Source of the DNA: Palsa-506 sp963707065
GTDB taxonomy: Bacteria > Actinomycetota > Actinomycetes > Streptosporangiales > Streptosporangiaceae
Direction of reading: 5' to 3'
Assembly: GCA_963707065.1 (NCBI GenBank)
Contig: CAVPPJ010000005.1
Coordinates: 372,001 to 436,000, forward strand
Length of the DNA stretch: 64,000 nucleotides
Shown in pieces: positions 27,809-35,639 of the stretch (position 1 is the stretch's first letter; each line of letters opens with the position of its first letter). The notes below the pieces were generated by a model. That model worked only from the letters and a program-made list of their open reading frames with translations, did not search any database and had not been told where the DNA came from. The translations under genes were made by a program, and so were the position numbers.

Positions 27809-28765
27809 ATGCGCTACAGGTCACTAGGTGAGTCCGGGCTGCTCGTGTCGGTAGCAGGACTCGGCTGCAACAACTTCGGCCGCAGGCTGGACGTGGCAGC
27901 GACCCGCGCCGTCGTCGACGCGGCGATCGACGCGGGAATCACCCTGTTCGACACGGCGGACATGTACGGCGCCGGCGGCCGGTCCGAGGAGATCCTCGGC
28001 GAGGTGCTGGCTGGTCGGCGTGACCAGATAGTGCTGGCTACCAAGTTCGGGCATCAGAGCGTGGACATGGGCTACGGGCCCGCGGCCGGCGCCAAGGGCG
28101 GCCGTGCCTATATCCGGCGCGCGGTCGAGCACTCGCTGGGCCGGCTGCGTACCGACTACATCGATCTCTACCAGATCCACACGCCCGACCCGGTGACGCC
28201 CATCGGCGAGACCCTGGCGGCCCTGGGCGAGCTCGTCACCGAGGGCAAGGTCCGCTACATCGGGCACTCCAACTTCTCCGGCTGGCAGGTCGCCGAGGCA
28301 GCCGCCACGGCGCGGGAGCTGGGAACGGCCCCGTTCATCTCGGCCCAGAATCACTGGTCGCTGCTCGAGCGCGGCGCCGAGGCGGAAGTGGTGCCCGCCG
28401 CCCTGCATTTCGGTCTCGGCGTGCTGCCATACTTCCCGCTCGCCAACGGGCTGCTGACCGGCAAGATCCGGCGCGGCCAGGACGCGCCGGCCGGCACCAG
28501 GCTGGCCGGCCGGCCCGAGTACGTGACTGAGCAGAGGCTCAGCCGGGTCGAGGCGCTGGCCGAGTGGTCGCGCCAGCACGAGGTCACCGTGCTGGAGGTG
28601 GCCATCGGGGCGCTTGCCGCGCAGCCCGGATGCGCATCGGTGATCGCCGGCGCGACATCATCCGAGCAGGTCAAGGCGAACGCGGCGGCCGCCGACTGGG
28701 TTCCGTCCGCTGGCGAGCTCGCCGACATCGACGCGATCGTGCCCCCGCCGGCCAGCTCGGGCTGA
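27809..28765 (+). CDS. Aldo/keto reductase
   Basis: 318 aa TIM barrel. The catalytic tetrad is visible: Asp in 'LFDTADMYG' with Tyr four residues on, Lys in 'LATKFG', and His in 'LYQIHTPDP'. 'VIAGATSSEQVKANAAAADW' is the NADP-binding C-terminal part. It reduces aldehydes or ketones; no substrate is indicated. The gene stands alone before another oxidoreductase. Confidence 0.92.
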   Translation: MRYRSLGESGLLVSVAGLGCNNFGRRLDVAATRAVVDAAIDAGITLFDTADMYGAGGRSEEILGEVLAGRRDQIVLATKFGHQSVDMGYGPAAGAKGGRAYIRRAVEHSLGRLRTDYIDLYQIHTPDPVTPIGETLAALGELVTEGKVRYIGHSNFSGWQVAEAAATARELGTAPFISAQNHWSLLERGAEAEVVPAALHFGLGVLPYFPLANGLLTGKIRRGQDAPAGTRLAGRPEYVTEQRLSRVEALAEWSRQHEVTVLEVAIGALAAQPGCASVIAGATSSEQVKANAAAADWVPSAGELADIDAIVPPPASSG

Positions 28766-28878
28766 CCGCCGGCCCGAGCACGGCTACCGGGTTGCGTGCC
28801 TCCGTCATGCCTGCCGCCGCGGTCAGTGAGATGATCGCCGGAGCGGACTGACCATCGGGTTCCACGGGAGGCGAGACC

Positions 28879-29850
28879 ATGAGAGCCGCGCTCTACGATC
28901 GCTACGGCACGGCCGGCGATGTGCTGCGGGTCGAGGAGATCGAGCGTCCGGGGCCGGGCCCGGGCGAGGTCCGCGTCAAGATCGAGGTCTCCGGCATCAA
29001 CCCGACCGACTGGAAGTCCCGTACCGGCGCGACCCCCCGCCCGATCGACGGATTCCAGATCCCGCATCATGACGGCGCAGGGGTGATCGACGAGGTAGGC
29101 GAGGGCGTCGACCCGGGCCGTACCGGCGAGCGGGTCTGGCTCTGGATGGCCGCGGCCGGGCGGCGCTGGGGGACGGCCGCGCAGTGGTCCGTGGTGCCGG
29201 AACGGCAGGCCGTCAGGCTCCCCGACGGCATACCGGCCGAGCTCGGCGCGAGCCTCGGCGTGCCGGCCATGACGGCGCACCGCTGCCTGTTCTCCGACGG
29301 CCCGCTGGACGGCAAGACCGTCCTGGTGGCGGGCGGTGCCGGCGCGGTCGGCCATTTTGCCATCGAGCTGGCCAAGCTCGCGGGCGCCACGGTGATCACG
29401 ACAGTCAGCGGCCCGGCGAAGGCAGAACTCGCCACCAGGGCAGGCGCCGACTATGTCGTCAACTACCGGGATGCTGATGCCGCGGACCAGATCCGCTCAC
29501 TCGCGCCGCCGGTCGACCGGGTGATCGAGCTGGCGCTCGGCGCGAACCTGCAGCTCGACCTGGCCGTCAGCCGCCCGCACGCGCACGTTGTCACGTACGC
29601 CGCCGAGCCGGCCGATCCCGAGCTGCCGGTCCGCGCCTGCATGACGGCCAACGTGACGCTCAGGTTCGTGCTGCTGTACGGGATTCCGCCGGCGGCCTTC
29701 GATCACGCCGCGCGCGACATCACCACGGCGCTGACCGGCGGCGTGCTCACCGGGCTGCCCGTCACCCGGTTCACGCTGGATGACGTCGCCGCGGCGCAGG
29801 ATGCCGTCGAGGCCGGGGCGCTCGGCAAGGTGCTCATCGACCTGCCGTAG
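28879..29850 (+). CDS. Zinc-independent MDR-family NADPH:quinone-type oxidoreductase
   Basis: 323 aa. A GroES-like N-terminal domain ('RPGPGPGEVRVKIEVSGINP', 'IPHHDGAGVIDEVGEG') is followed by a Rossmann domain with 'VLVAGGAGAVGHFAIELAKL'. Zinc-binding cysteines of alcohol dehydrogenases are absent, so it belongs with quinone oxidoreductases or enoyl reductases. GGGAGG precedes the ATG. A 40-bp perfect palindrome follows the gene. Confidence 0.9.
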   Translation: MRAALYDRYGTAGDVLRVEEIERPGPGPGEVRVKIEVSGINPTDWKSRTGATPRPIDGFQIPHHDGAGVIDEVGEGVDPGRTGERVWLWMAAAGRRWGTAAQWSVVPERQAVRLPDGIPAELGASLGVPAMTAHRCLFSDGPLDGKTVLVAGGAGAVGHFAIELAKLAGATVITTVSGPAKAELATRAGADYVVNYRDADAADQIRSLAPPVDRVIELALGANLQLDLAVSRPHAHVVTYAAEPADPELPVRACMTANVTLRFVLLYGIPPAAFDHAARDITTALTGGVLTGLPVTRFTLDDVAAAQDAVEAGALGKVLIDLP

Positions 29851-29878
29851 CAACTGCACTAACGCCCCGGCTGACAGT

Positions 29879-29918
29879 GGTTCGGTTCTAGCCGGTCGCG
29901 ACCGGCTAGAACCGAACC
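29879..29918. terminator. 40-bp perfect palindrome, bidirectional terminator
   Basis: Each arm is 20 bp (GGTTCGGTTCTAGCCGGTCG) with no spacer. It sits between two convergent genes, 28 bp from one stop and 26 bp from the other, so it most likely ends transcription from both sides. The sequence forms a very stable cruciform or hairpin. Confidence 0.8.
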
Positions 29919-29944
29919 GTTACGAGATAAGCACGTGCGGGCAG

Positions 29945-30217
29945 TTAGGCGTGCTTCTTCAGGTAGTCCAGGTACAGCGGCCGCAGCGAGTCGACGAGGT
30001 CGTCATCGCCGGAGTCCAGCGCGTCGGAGATCAGCGACGAGATCTTCACCGCGTCGGCGGCGGCGTGGTCCGGGTGCCCGGCAGCGGCCTCACCTGCCGG
30101 GAGGGCCCGGAGCAGTTCCCACAGGAACCCGACATCCAGGTGATGCAGTGCGCGGCGCACCGCGCGGTCGTGCAGCTCATGCGAGGACAGCGCGTCCAGG
30201 TCGTCCGGCTCCGTCAT
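29945..30217 (-). CDS. Small conserved-type hypothetical protein
   Basis: 90 aa, acidic and largely helical ('ALSSHELHDRAVRRALHHLD' ... 'VDSLRPLYLDYLKKHA'). I do not recognise a named domain. The ATG has TAAGGT 6 nt upstream, the leaderless arrangement, which supports a real gene. It is divergent from the NmrA-like gene with a 67-bp gap. Confidence 0.75.
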   Translation of the reverse strand: MTEPDDLDALSSHELHDRAVRRALHHLDVGFLWELLRALPAGEAAAGHPDHAAADAVKISSLISDALDSGDDDLVDSLRPLYLDYLKKHA

Positions 30218-30284
30218 GCGACGACCTTACCGGGCGCCGGGGGCGCCGCGGCGCCGCGGCGCCGGTCATGGTGAGGTGTCGGGC

Positions 30285-30926
30285 ATGAAGATTCTCGTTT
30301 TCGGCGCCAGCGGCGCCATCGGCCAGGAGATCACCGCGGAGCTGTTGCGGCGAGGGCATTCCGTTGTCGGCGTCACGCGGACCGGCGCGCCGGTCGACGG
30401 GCAGGACGTTCAGGTCATCTCCGGTGATGCGGCCGACCCGGCATCGGTGGCCACCGTCACCCAGGGTGTCGACGCGGTTGTTTCCGCGGTCGGCCCGCGG
30501 CGCGGCAGCGAGGACGATGAGAAGAGCCTGGTCGGCGCGGCCCGCGGCCTGGTCGACGGGCTGCGCATGTCGGGTACCCGCCGTCTGGTCGTGGTGGGCG
30601 GGGCCGGCAGCCTCGAGGTCGCGCCCGGCCAGCGGCTGGTCGACACGCCGGATTTCCACCCGGCCTGGAAGCCGACCGCGCTGGCGCACGCAAAAGCGCT
30701 GGACGAGGTCTACCGGGCAGCCGATGACCTGGACTGGACCTATGTCAGCCCGGCGGCGCTGATCGAGCCGGGCGAGCGCACCGGCAGTTACCGCACCGGC
30801 GGCGACCAGCTGCTGACCGACGAGGCGGGGAACAGCAGGATCACCATCAGTGACTACGCGATCGCGATCGCCGACGTGGTGGAGAGCGGCGACGCGGTCC
30901 GCCGCCGCATCACCGTCGCCTACTGA
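30285..30926 (+). CDS. NAD(P)-binding NmrA/SDR-like protein
   Basis: 213 aa. N-terminal Rossmann motif 'ILVFGASGAIGQEITAELLRRG', then 'VVVGGAGSLEVAPGQ' and 'WTYVSPAALIEPGERTG'. This is the atypical SDR group (YwnB/BLVRB-like) that often acts as NAD(P)H-dependent reductase or redox sensor. The ATG has GAGG 7 nt upstream; the frame is open further up but begins in the divergent gene. Confidence 0.88.
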   Translation: MKILVFGASGAIGQEITAELLRRGHSVVGVTRTGAPVDGQDVQVISGDAADPASVATVTQGVDAVVSAVGPRRGSEDDEKSLVGAARGLVDGLRMSGTRRLVVVGGAGSLEVAPGQRLVDTPDFHPAWKPTALAHAKALDEVYRAADDLDWTYVSPAALIEPGERTGSYRTGGDQLLTDEAGNSRITISDYAIAIADVVESGDAVRRRITVAY

Positions 30927-30928
30927 CT

Positions 30929-30963
30929 ACCAGGACACCAGGCACCTGCCAGGACACCAGGCA
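30929..30963 (+). repeat. 16-bp direct repeat
   Basis: CCAGGACACCAGGCAC occurs twice separated by CTG, directly after the stop of the NmrA-like gene. It may mark a small duplication; no function is evident. Confidence 0.8.
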
Positions 30964-30982
30964 CGCGACCGATGCCGCCGGG

Positions 30983-31324
30983 CTAGAGGCCGAGCACCCG
31001 GCGGAGCCCGACGTTGACCTCGCGCATGACCGAGTCCGGCACCGTGCCTGCCTGATCGCCCAGGTCAGTCCGGCTGAGCGTCACCAGCGCAGTCACGTTG
31101 ACCACGGAGTCGCGCGGCAGGCCGACGGCGACGGCGGGCAGGAAGACGTTTCCCGGCATCGCCGCCAGGCCGGTATTCGACGTGATGACGGCAGCGACGA
31201 TCGTGGCCAGCTTGCTGGCGTTGAACGGGTCAGCCTGGACCACCAGCACGGGGCGCCACCTTGCCTGGCCGCTCCCGTCCGGCTCGCCGAGATCGGCCCA
31301 GCAGACGGATCCGCGTGTGATCAC
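30983..31324 (-). CDS. mazF: MazF/PemK-family toxin (mRNA interferase)
   Basis: 113 aa. It has the fold's N-terminal 'RGSVCWADLGEPDGSGQARW' and 'RPVLVVQAD' with the conserved Arg-Pro, then 'LPRDSVVNVTALVTLSRTDL'. Members cut mRNA at short sequences. The GTG start overlaps the antitoxin stop in GTGA, the usual antitoxin-first arrangement. Confidence 0.9.
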   Translation of the reverse strand: MITRGSVCWADLGEPDGSGQARWRPVLVVQADPFNASKLATIVAAVITSNTGLAAMPGNVFLPAVAVGLPRDSVVNVTALVTLSRTDLGDQAGTVPDSVMREVNVGLRRVLGL

Positions 31325-31563
31325 CAGGTGTCCTCATCCCGCGCCAGGATTCGCCGGCCGGCGGCGGCGGCCATGGCCGAATCGTCGTCGGCGAGCAGCG
31401 CGATCGTCGCGTCGATCTGATCGGTGATCGACTCGGCGTCGAGTTCCTCCAGGTAGCGCCGGATAGCCCGGGTGACGAACTCCGACCGGCTCAGTCCGAG
31501 CTCGGCGGCCCGGCCGTCTGCCCGGGCGAAAGTGTCGTCCGGAATGGAAATGGCCGTTTTCAT
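31321..31563 (-). CDS. mazE: Ribbon-helix-helix antitoxin (MazE-like)
   Basis: 80 aa. The N-terminal ribbon-helix-helix 'MKTAISIPDDTFARADGRAA' plus 'LSRSEFVTRAIRRYLEEL' binds DNA, and the acidic C-terminal half ('TDQIDATIALLADDD') should wrap the toxin. No ribosome site precedes the ATG; a TATACT box lies exactly 6 nt upstream, so translation probably starts on a leaderless message. Confidence 0.88.
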   Translation of the reverse strand: MKTAISIPDDTFARADGRAAELGLSRSEFVTRAIRRYLEELDAESITDQIDATIALLADDDSAMAAAAGRRILARDEDTW

Positions 31564-31569
31564 AAGGCG

Positions 31570-31588
31570 AGTATAACCCGGTATAACC
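31570..31588 (-). promoter_or_regulatory. mazEF promoter with direct-repeat operator
   Basis: Read on the reverse strand, GGTTATAC occurs twice, separated by CGG or overlapping by G depending on phase, and the second copy contains the TATACT -10 box. Antitoxin binding to the pair would block RNA polymerase, the usual autoregulation of toxin-antitoxin operons. Confidence 0.55.
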
Positions 31589-31630
31589 GCTACTGGGTCA
31601 GGCCGCCGCCGGCCGGGCGCCCGGGATCCC

Positions 31631-32935
31631 TCAAGGGCTGAGGCGGCGGGCGTCGCGGGGGAACAGGGTGACCGACCGGACGTTGGCGGCGCCGGTCAGC
31701 CGGGCCGTCCACCGCTCCAGCCCGATCGCGAACCCGCCGTGCGGCGGCATCCCGTGCGCGAATACCTGCAGGTACGCCGCGTACGGCCCGGGGTCCTCGC
31801 CCCGCTCCGCGAGCGCGGCCAGGTAGTCGGCGTGCCGGTGCAGCCGCTGCCCGCCGGTGACCAGCTCAAGGCCGCGGAACAGCAGGTCAAAGCTGTTCGA
31901 GTAGCCGGGCCTGGCCGGGTCGGGGTGGGTGTAGAACGGCCGTTTCGCCATCGGGTAGCCGGTCACGAACAGGAACTCGCTGCCGTGCTCGCGCAGCGCC
32001 CACTCCGACAGCCACCGCTCGTGCGCGGGCGCGAGGTCAGGCTCGCCGCGCGGGTCCTCCGCGGAGCGGCGGGCCAGCAGCTCCTGCGCTTCGGCGAAGG
32101 GAATCTCCGGGATCTGCCCGGGTACTGAAGGCAATGTCAGGCCCAGAAGATCGACGGAATAACGAGCATTGCCCGCCACTGCCGCCACCATTCCGGCGAT
32201 CGCGTCCCGCAGCACCGACATCACGTCGTGGTAGCCGGTGATGAAGCCGAACTCGGCGTCCAGGCTGGTGTACTGCGCCAGGTGCCGGGCCGTGTCGTGC
32301 GGCTCGGCCCGGAAGACCGGCCCGACCTCGAACACCCGCTCGAACACGCCGACCAGCGCCTGCTTGTAGAACTGCGGCGACTGCGCCAGGTAGGCCGGGG
32401 TGCCGAAGTAGTCGATGCCGAACACGTTGGCGCCCGACTCGGTCGCCGATTCCACGATCTTGGGCGTGTGGATCTCGGTGAACCCGAGGTCGCCAAGGGT
32501 GCGGCGGAAGCCGGCCGCGCTGGCCGCCGAGATCTCGAACGGGGCCCGCAGCCGGGGATGCCGCAGCGTGGTCGGCGCGCCGTCGAGTATCGCGGGCAGT
32601 GCTGCGGTGACCGACGGCCGGTAGAGGTCGAACGGGGGCGCCGCCGCCGGGCCGGACAGCTGCGTGATCACCGGCTCGGTAATCTCCGCCCCGCCGGGCG
32701 CCTGCGGGCTGGCGGTGACCGTGCCCTCGACGGCGATGACGGTCTCTTCCGGCAGCGCCGCCGCGGCGGCGATCGCGGCCGGGCCGGTCAGCACGGCCTG
32801 GGCGAGGCCGGAGCGGTCCCGGACGATCAGGAAGGTCATCGACTTGAGCTGGCGCTTGCGGTGCAGCCAGCCGGCGATTCCGATGTGCTCGCCGACGTGG
32901 GAAGGCAGGTCGGCGGTCAGGGTTCGGGAGATCAT
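31631..32935 (-). CDS. aspS: Archaeal-type aspartyl-tRNA synthetase (AspRS2), probably nondiscriminating
   Basis: 434 aa, shorter than bacterial AspRS (about 590 aa) because the GAD insertion is absent. The N-terminal OB anticodon domain (about 1-105) has 'GWLHRKRQLKSMTFLIVRDR'. The class II core has 'ESATESGANVFGIDYFG' and 'LAQSPQFYKQ', motif 2 'FRAEPHDTARH' and motif 3 'GFAIGLERWTARLTGAANVR'. His25 falls where discriminating archaeal enzymes have Trp, as in nondiscriminating AspRS that also charges tRNA-Asn; this residue comparison is from memory. GAGGAG before the ATG is held in a hairpin. A standard bacterial aspS is presumably elsewhere. Confidence 0.92.
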   Translation of the reverse strand: MISRTLTADLPSHVGEHIGIAGWLHRKRQLKSMTFLIVRDRSGLAQAVLTGPAAIAAAAALPEETVIAVEGTVTASPQAPGGAEITEPVITQLSGPAAAPPFDLYRPSVTAALPAILDGAPTTLRHPRLRAPFEISAASAAGFRRTLGDLGFTEIHTPKIVESATESGANVFGIDYFGTPAYLAQSPQFYKQALVGVFERVFEVGPVFRAEPHDTARHLAQYTSLDAEFGFITGYHDVMSVLRDAIAGMVAAVAGNARYSVDLLGLTLPSVPGQIPEIPFAEAQELLARRSAEDPRGEPDLAPAHERWLSEWALREHGSEFLFVTGYPMAKRPFYTHPDPARPGYSNSFDLLFRGLELVTGGQRLHRHADYLAALAERGEDPGPYAAYLQVFAHGMPPHGGFAIGLERWTARLTGAANVRSVTLFPRDARRLSP

Positions 32936-33165
32936 CCACACTCCTCGGGGAGTTGGCGACCCCTTGGGAGCGCGGGCGAGAAGGGAACTCGCGGTGCCAC
33001 CGCACTTTCGCCGCGGTCCGCCCTGGCGGGGCGGGGCCGCGGCCTCGTTCATGCCCGGTAACGAGGGCAGGCCGGCGGGGCATTGGGCTGGCCACGGACG
33101 GCGGCCGCCGTTCCTCCCCGCACTCGGGAGGGTCTTCACCCCGGTCCGCGAGGCCGCCTTCTCAG
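32936..33165 (-). promoter_or_regulatory. T-box leader (translational type) of aspS
   Basis: The reverse strand carries GGTGGCACCGCG, matching the T-box core GGTGGNACCGCG. The bulge TGGC would pair with tRNA 3' end GCCA, the discriminator of tRNA-Asp and tRNA-Asn. It is followed by the alternative hairpin GCGAG-TTCCCTT-CTCGC. Upstream a stem (CCTCCC/GGGAGG) closes over an internal loop with GTGAAGA on the 5' side and GGAACGG on the 3' side, placing AAC (Asn) at the specifier position (33110-33112). Next to the ATG, ACTCC-CCGA-GGAGT sequesters the ribosome site. Uncharged tRNA should open translation. Confidence 0.75.
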
Positions 33166-33716
33166 CTGGTGGCGGCTCTCTCCGGCTCGCGTGATCCCGG
33201 GCTACTCGTCTCCGTCGTCGCGTTGCCGTCCAGGATACCGGCCGCCGGGCCGCGGGGCTGGTCCGCTGCGCCGATGATCGCCGCGCTGATCTCCCGCAGC
33301 TGGCTGAGCTGCTCCGGGGTGAGCACGTCGATCAGCGAGCGCCGGACCTGGGCGACGTGCCCTGGTGCCGCGGCGGCCAGCGCGGCGAATCCCTCGTCGG
33401 TGAGCTGGGCTACCTGGCCGCGGCGGTCGGTGGGGCAGTCGGTGCGAAGGATCCAGCCGCGTTCCTCCAGCCGGGCGACGGCGTGCGACAGGCGGCTCTT
33501 GCTGGAGGTCGATGCCTCGGCAAGCTGGCTCATCCGCAGCGCCCGGCCGGGCGTCTCGGAGAGTCGGACGAGAATCTCGTAGTAGCCGTGCGGTATCCCG
33601 GCGTCCTGCTGCAGCTGCCCTTCGACCGCGCTGAACATGGTCTGGCTGGCGGTGATGAATTCCCGCCAGGCCTGCTGCTCGCCGGCGGTCAGCCACCGGG
33701 TCTCTGAGGTGCTCAC
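33162..33716 (-). CDS. MarR-family transcriptional regulator
   Basis: 184 aa. The winged helix-turn-helix (about 55-125) has 'LRMSQLAEASTSSKSRLSHA', 'RLEERGWILRTDCPTDRRG' and 'VAQLTDEGFAAL'. Flanking helices form the dimer. The C-terminal 25 residues are variable. The start GTG has TATCCT 6 nt upstream (leaderless). It is divergent from a YceI gene and two similar operator-like repeats lie between, so it probably represses itself and yceI in response to an unknown ligand. Confidence 0.92.
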   Translation of the reverse strand: MSTSETRWLTAGEQQAWREFITASQTMFSAVEGQLQQDAGIPHGYYEILVRLSETPGRALRMSQLAEASTSSKSRLSHAVARLEERGWILRTDCPTDRRGQVAQLTDEGFAALAAAAPGHVAQVRRSLIDVLTPEQLSQLREISAAIIGAADQPRGPAAGILDGNATTETSSPGSREPERAATS

Positions 33717-33738
33717 GATCCCAGGATACCCGAAATGG

Positions 33739-33790
33739 TTGAGCGTTTGACAAGATGTGGCAAGCCTGATACTAATTGAGTGTTCAACAA
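33739..33790. promoter_or_regulatory. Divergent marR/yceI control region with two operators
   Basis: TTGAGCGTTTGACAA (33739-33753) and TTGAGTGTTCAACAA (33776-33790) are near-identical, 37 bp apart. The first contains the yceI -35 (TTGACA, 33747-33752). The -10 TACTAA follows after 17 bp and the second repeat covers the likely start point. The reverse marR promoter (-10 TATCCT at 33723-33728) has its -35 region inside the first repeat. Confidence 0.65.
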
Positions 33791-33818
33791 CTTAGCTACT
33801 AGCAATCGGGAGCACTCC

Positions 33819-34382
33819 ATGACCGCAGCGACTACGCAGACCGCCGTTCCCGGCTACGTTGCCGGAACCTGGAACATCGACGCGGTGCACTCCGAGGTCG
33901 GCTTCTCAGTCCGGCACATGATGGTCAGCAAGGTTCGCGGCAGGTTCACGACCTTCTCCGGCCAGCTGGTCACGGGCGAGAACCCGCTGGACTCCTCGGT
34001 GACCGCCGAGATCGACCTGGCCTCGATCAACACCGGCAGCGAGCAGCGCGACGGGCACATCCGGTCGGCCGACTTCTTCGACGTCGAGACCTACCCGACG
34101 ATGACCTACCGCAGCACCGGCGTCCGCCAGCACGGCGGCGATTACGTGCTGGACGGCGAGCTGACGCTCAAGGGCGTCACCAAGAACGTGCCGCTCACCC
34201 TGGAGCTGAACGGCTTCGGCCCGGACCCCTTCGGCGGCACCCGCGCCGGGTTCACCGCCACCGGCGAGATCAACCGGCGTGACTTCAACGTCAGCTTCAG
34301 CGCCCCGATGGAGACCGGCGGCGCCGTGGTGGCCGACAAGATCAGCCTTCACCTGGAGATCGAGGCCGTCCTCGAGGCCTGA
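33819..34382 (+). CDS. YceI-family polyisoprenoid-binding-like protein
   Basis: 187 aa lipocalin-like beta barrel: 'GTWNIDAVHSEVGFSVRHMM' at the start, 'HIRSADFFDVETYPTMTYRS' and 'DGELTLKGVTKNVPLTLEL' in the middle, 'INRRDFNVSFS' near the end. Known members bind long isoprenoids. There is no signal peptide, so it is cytoplasmic. The ATG with GGAG 5 nt upstream is preferred. It is controlled with the divergent marR gene. Confidence 0.93.
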   Translation: MTAATTQTAVPGYVAGTWNIDAVHSEVGFSVRHMMVSKVRGRFTTFSGQLVTGENPLDSSVTAEIDLASINTGSEQRDGHIRSADFFDVETYPTMTYRSTGVRQHGGDYVLDGELTLKGVTKNVPLTLELNGFGPDPFGGTRAGFTATGEINRRDFNVSFSAPMETGGAVVADKISLHLEIEAVLEA

Positions 34383-34410
34383 TAGCCAACCCAGCCTGAT
34401 CACTAGCCGG

Positions 34411-34452
34411 AGCCCTGGCCGCCTGCGCAGTTTGCCGCAGGCAGCCAGGGCT
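34411..34452 (+). terminator. Terminator hairpin after yceI
   Basis: AGCCCTGG and CGCCTGCG pair with CGCAGGC and CCAGGGCT around a short loop, with two small mismatches. It lies 29 bp past the yceI stop and upstream of a convergent gene, so it may act in both directions. Confidence 0.65.
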
Positions 34453-34542
34453 CTAGCGCGCTTCCAGCACCGCGAGATCGCGTACCGCGGAGGGTGCTCG
34501 CATTCCTCCTGCATCACCACGCGGCCGGATTGACGCGTTGCG

Positions 34543-35538
34543 CTAGTGCCCGGCCCAGCCGGCCAGCAGCCCGGCCTCGCGTTCCGGCGCCAGCCCTACG
34601 CCGTCGGGGATGGGCGCGGGGGAGTGCAGCCCGGCTTCGCGGATCTCGCCGATGCTCTGGCGCAGTGGCCGGGGGGCCAGCCCGGTTGCCAGGGCAGCGG
34701 CGGGGCTGGCTGCGTTAATGTCACTTTCGCTGTCGCCGCCGGGCCACAACGGCAGGGCGCTGTCGTCCAGGCCGCTGGCCAGCAGGTAGTCCTTGCCGAC
34801 CCAGGTCAGCGTGGTGCCCGGCGGGGCCACCTGCGCGGCGATCGTCTCCAGGAGCTCGCCGAAGCCGAAGGGCGGCGGCGGGCTGGCCGCATGGAAGGTG
34901 CCGGGCACCGAGTTCTCCAGCAGCGATACCGCCCAGCTGGCCATGTCGCGGGCGTCGATGACCTGGATGGGATCGCCTGCGCCGCCGGGCGCCAGCACCT
35001 CGCCGCCGCGGGCAATGCGGTTGACCCACCACGGGAACCTGCCGCTGCGGTCGTGCGGGCCGATCACGTAGGTCGGCCGGATCACCGTGGTGCCCGCTCC
35101 GTGCAGCTCGGCGGCGGCCCGCTCGCAGGCCACCTTGAGGCCGCCGTACGCCTCCAGGGTGAATTCCTCCACGATGGGCTCGGCCAGCTCGATCAGCGGG
35201 GCATCCTCGCCGAAGCCGGCCGCGACCGGCGTGCGGTAGACCGAGGTCGAGGAGATGAACAGCTGGTGACCGCCCCGGCCGTCCAGCACCCCGGCCAGCG
35301 CCCGGACCTGCCGTGGCAGGTAGCCGCAGACGTCGACGGTCGCGTCCCACTGGCCGCTGCCGAGCACGGCCAGGTCACGGTCGCTGTCGCGGTCGCCCAG
35401 CAGATGCGTGGCCTCCGGGAACAGGTCCGCGCCGGTCCGGCCGCGGTGGAAGAGCGTTACGTCGTGCCCGGCATCGATCGCAGCCTGCGCGATGTGCCGG
35501 CCGACGAAGGCGGTGCCGCCCATGATCAGGATCCTCAT
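34543..35538 (-). CDS. NAD-dependent epimerase/dehydratase-like reductase
   Basis: 331 aa extended SDR. 'ILIMGGTAFVGRHIAQAAID' binds the nucleotide, 'ISSTSVYRTPV' replaces the usual Ser-Tyr motif region, and 'YGGLKVACERAA' contains the YxxxK catalytic pair. 'VIRPTYVIGPHDRSGRFPWW' is typical of actinobacterial isoflavone-reductase-like epimerases. The substrate is not predictable. Confidence 0.9.
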   Translation of the reverse strand: MRILIMGGTAFVGRHIAQAAIDAGHDVTLFHRGRTGADLFPEATHLLGDRDSDRDLAVLGSGQWDATVDVCGYLPRQVRALAGVLDGRGGHQLFISSTSVYRTPVAAGFGEDAPLIELAEPIVEEFTLEAYGGLKVACERAAAELHGAGTTVIRPTYVIGPHDRSGRFPWWVNRIARGGEVLAPGGAGDPIQVIDARDMASWAVSLLENSVPGTFHAASPPPPFGFGELLETIAAQVAPPGTTLTWVGKDYLLASGLDDSALPLWPGGDSESDINAASPAAALATGLAPRPLRQSIGEIREAGLHSPAPIPDGVGLAPEREAGLLAGWAGH

Positions 35539-35639
35539 GCCGCGATCCTGCCAGATCGCCCGCCATTGCGGGCCGGCCGCTAGCTGGCAGACTGTGGTAC
35601 GCGCAGCAACCGCGACACCCTGAGTCGAGATCGGGGCGA

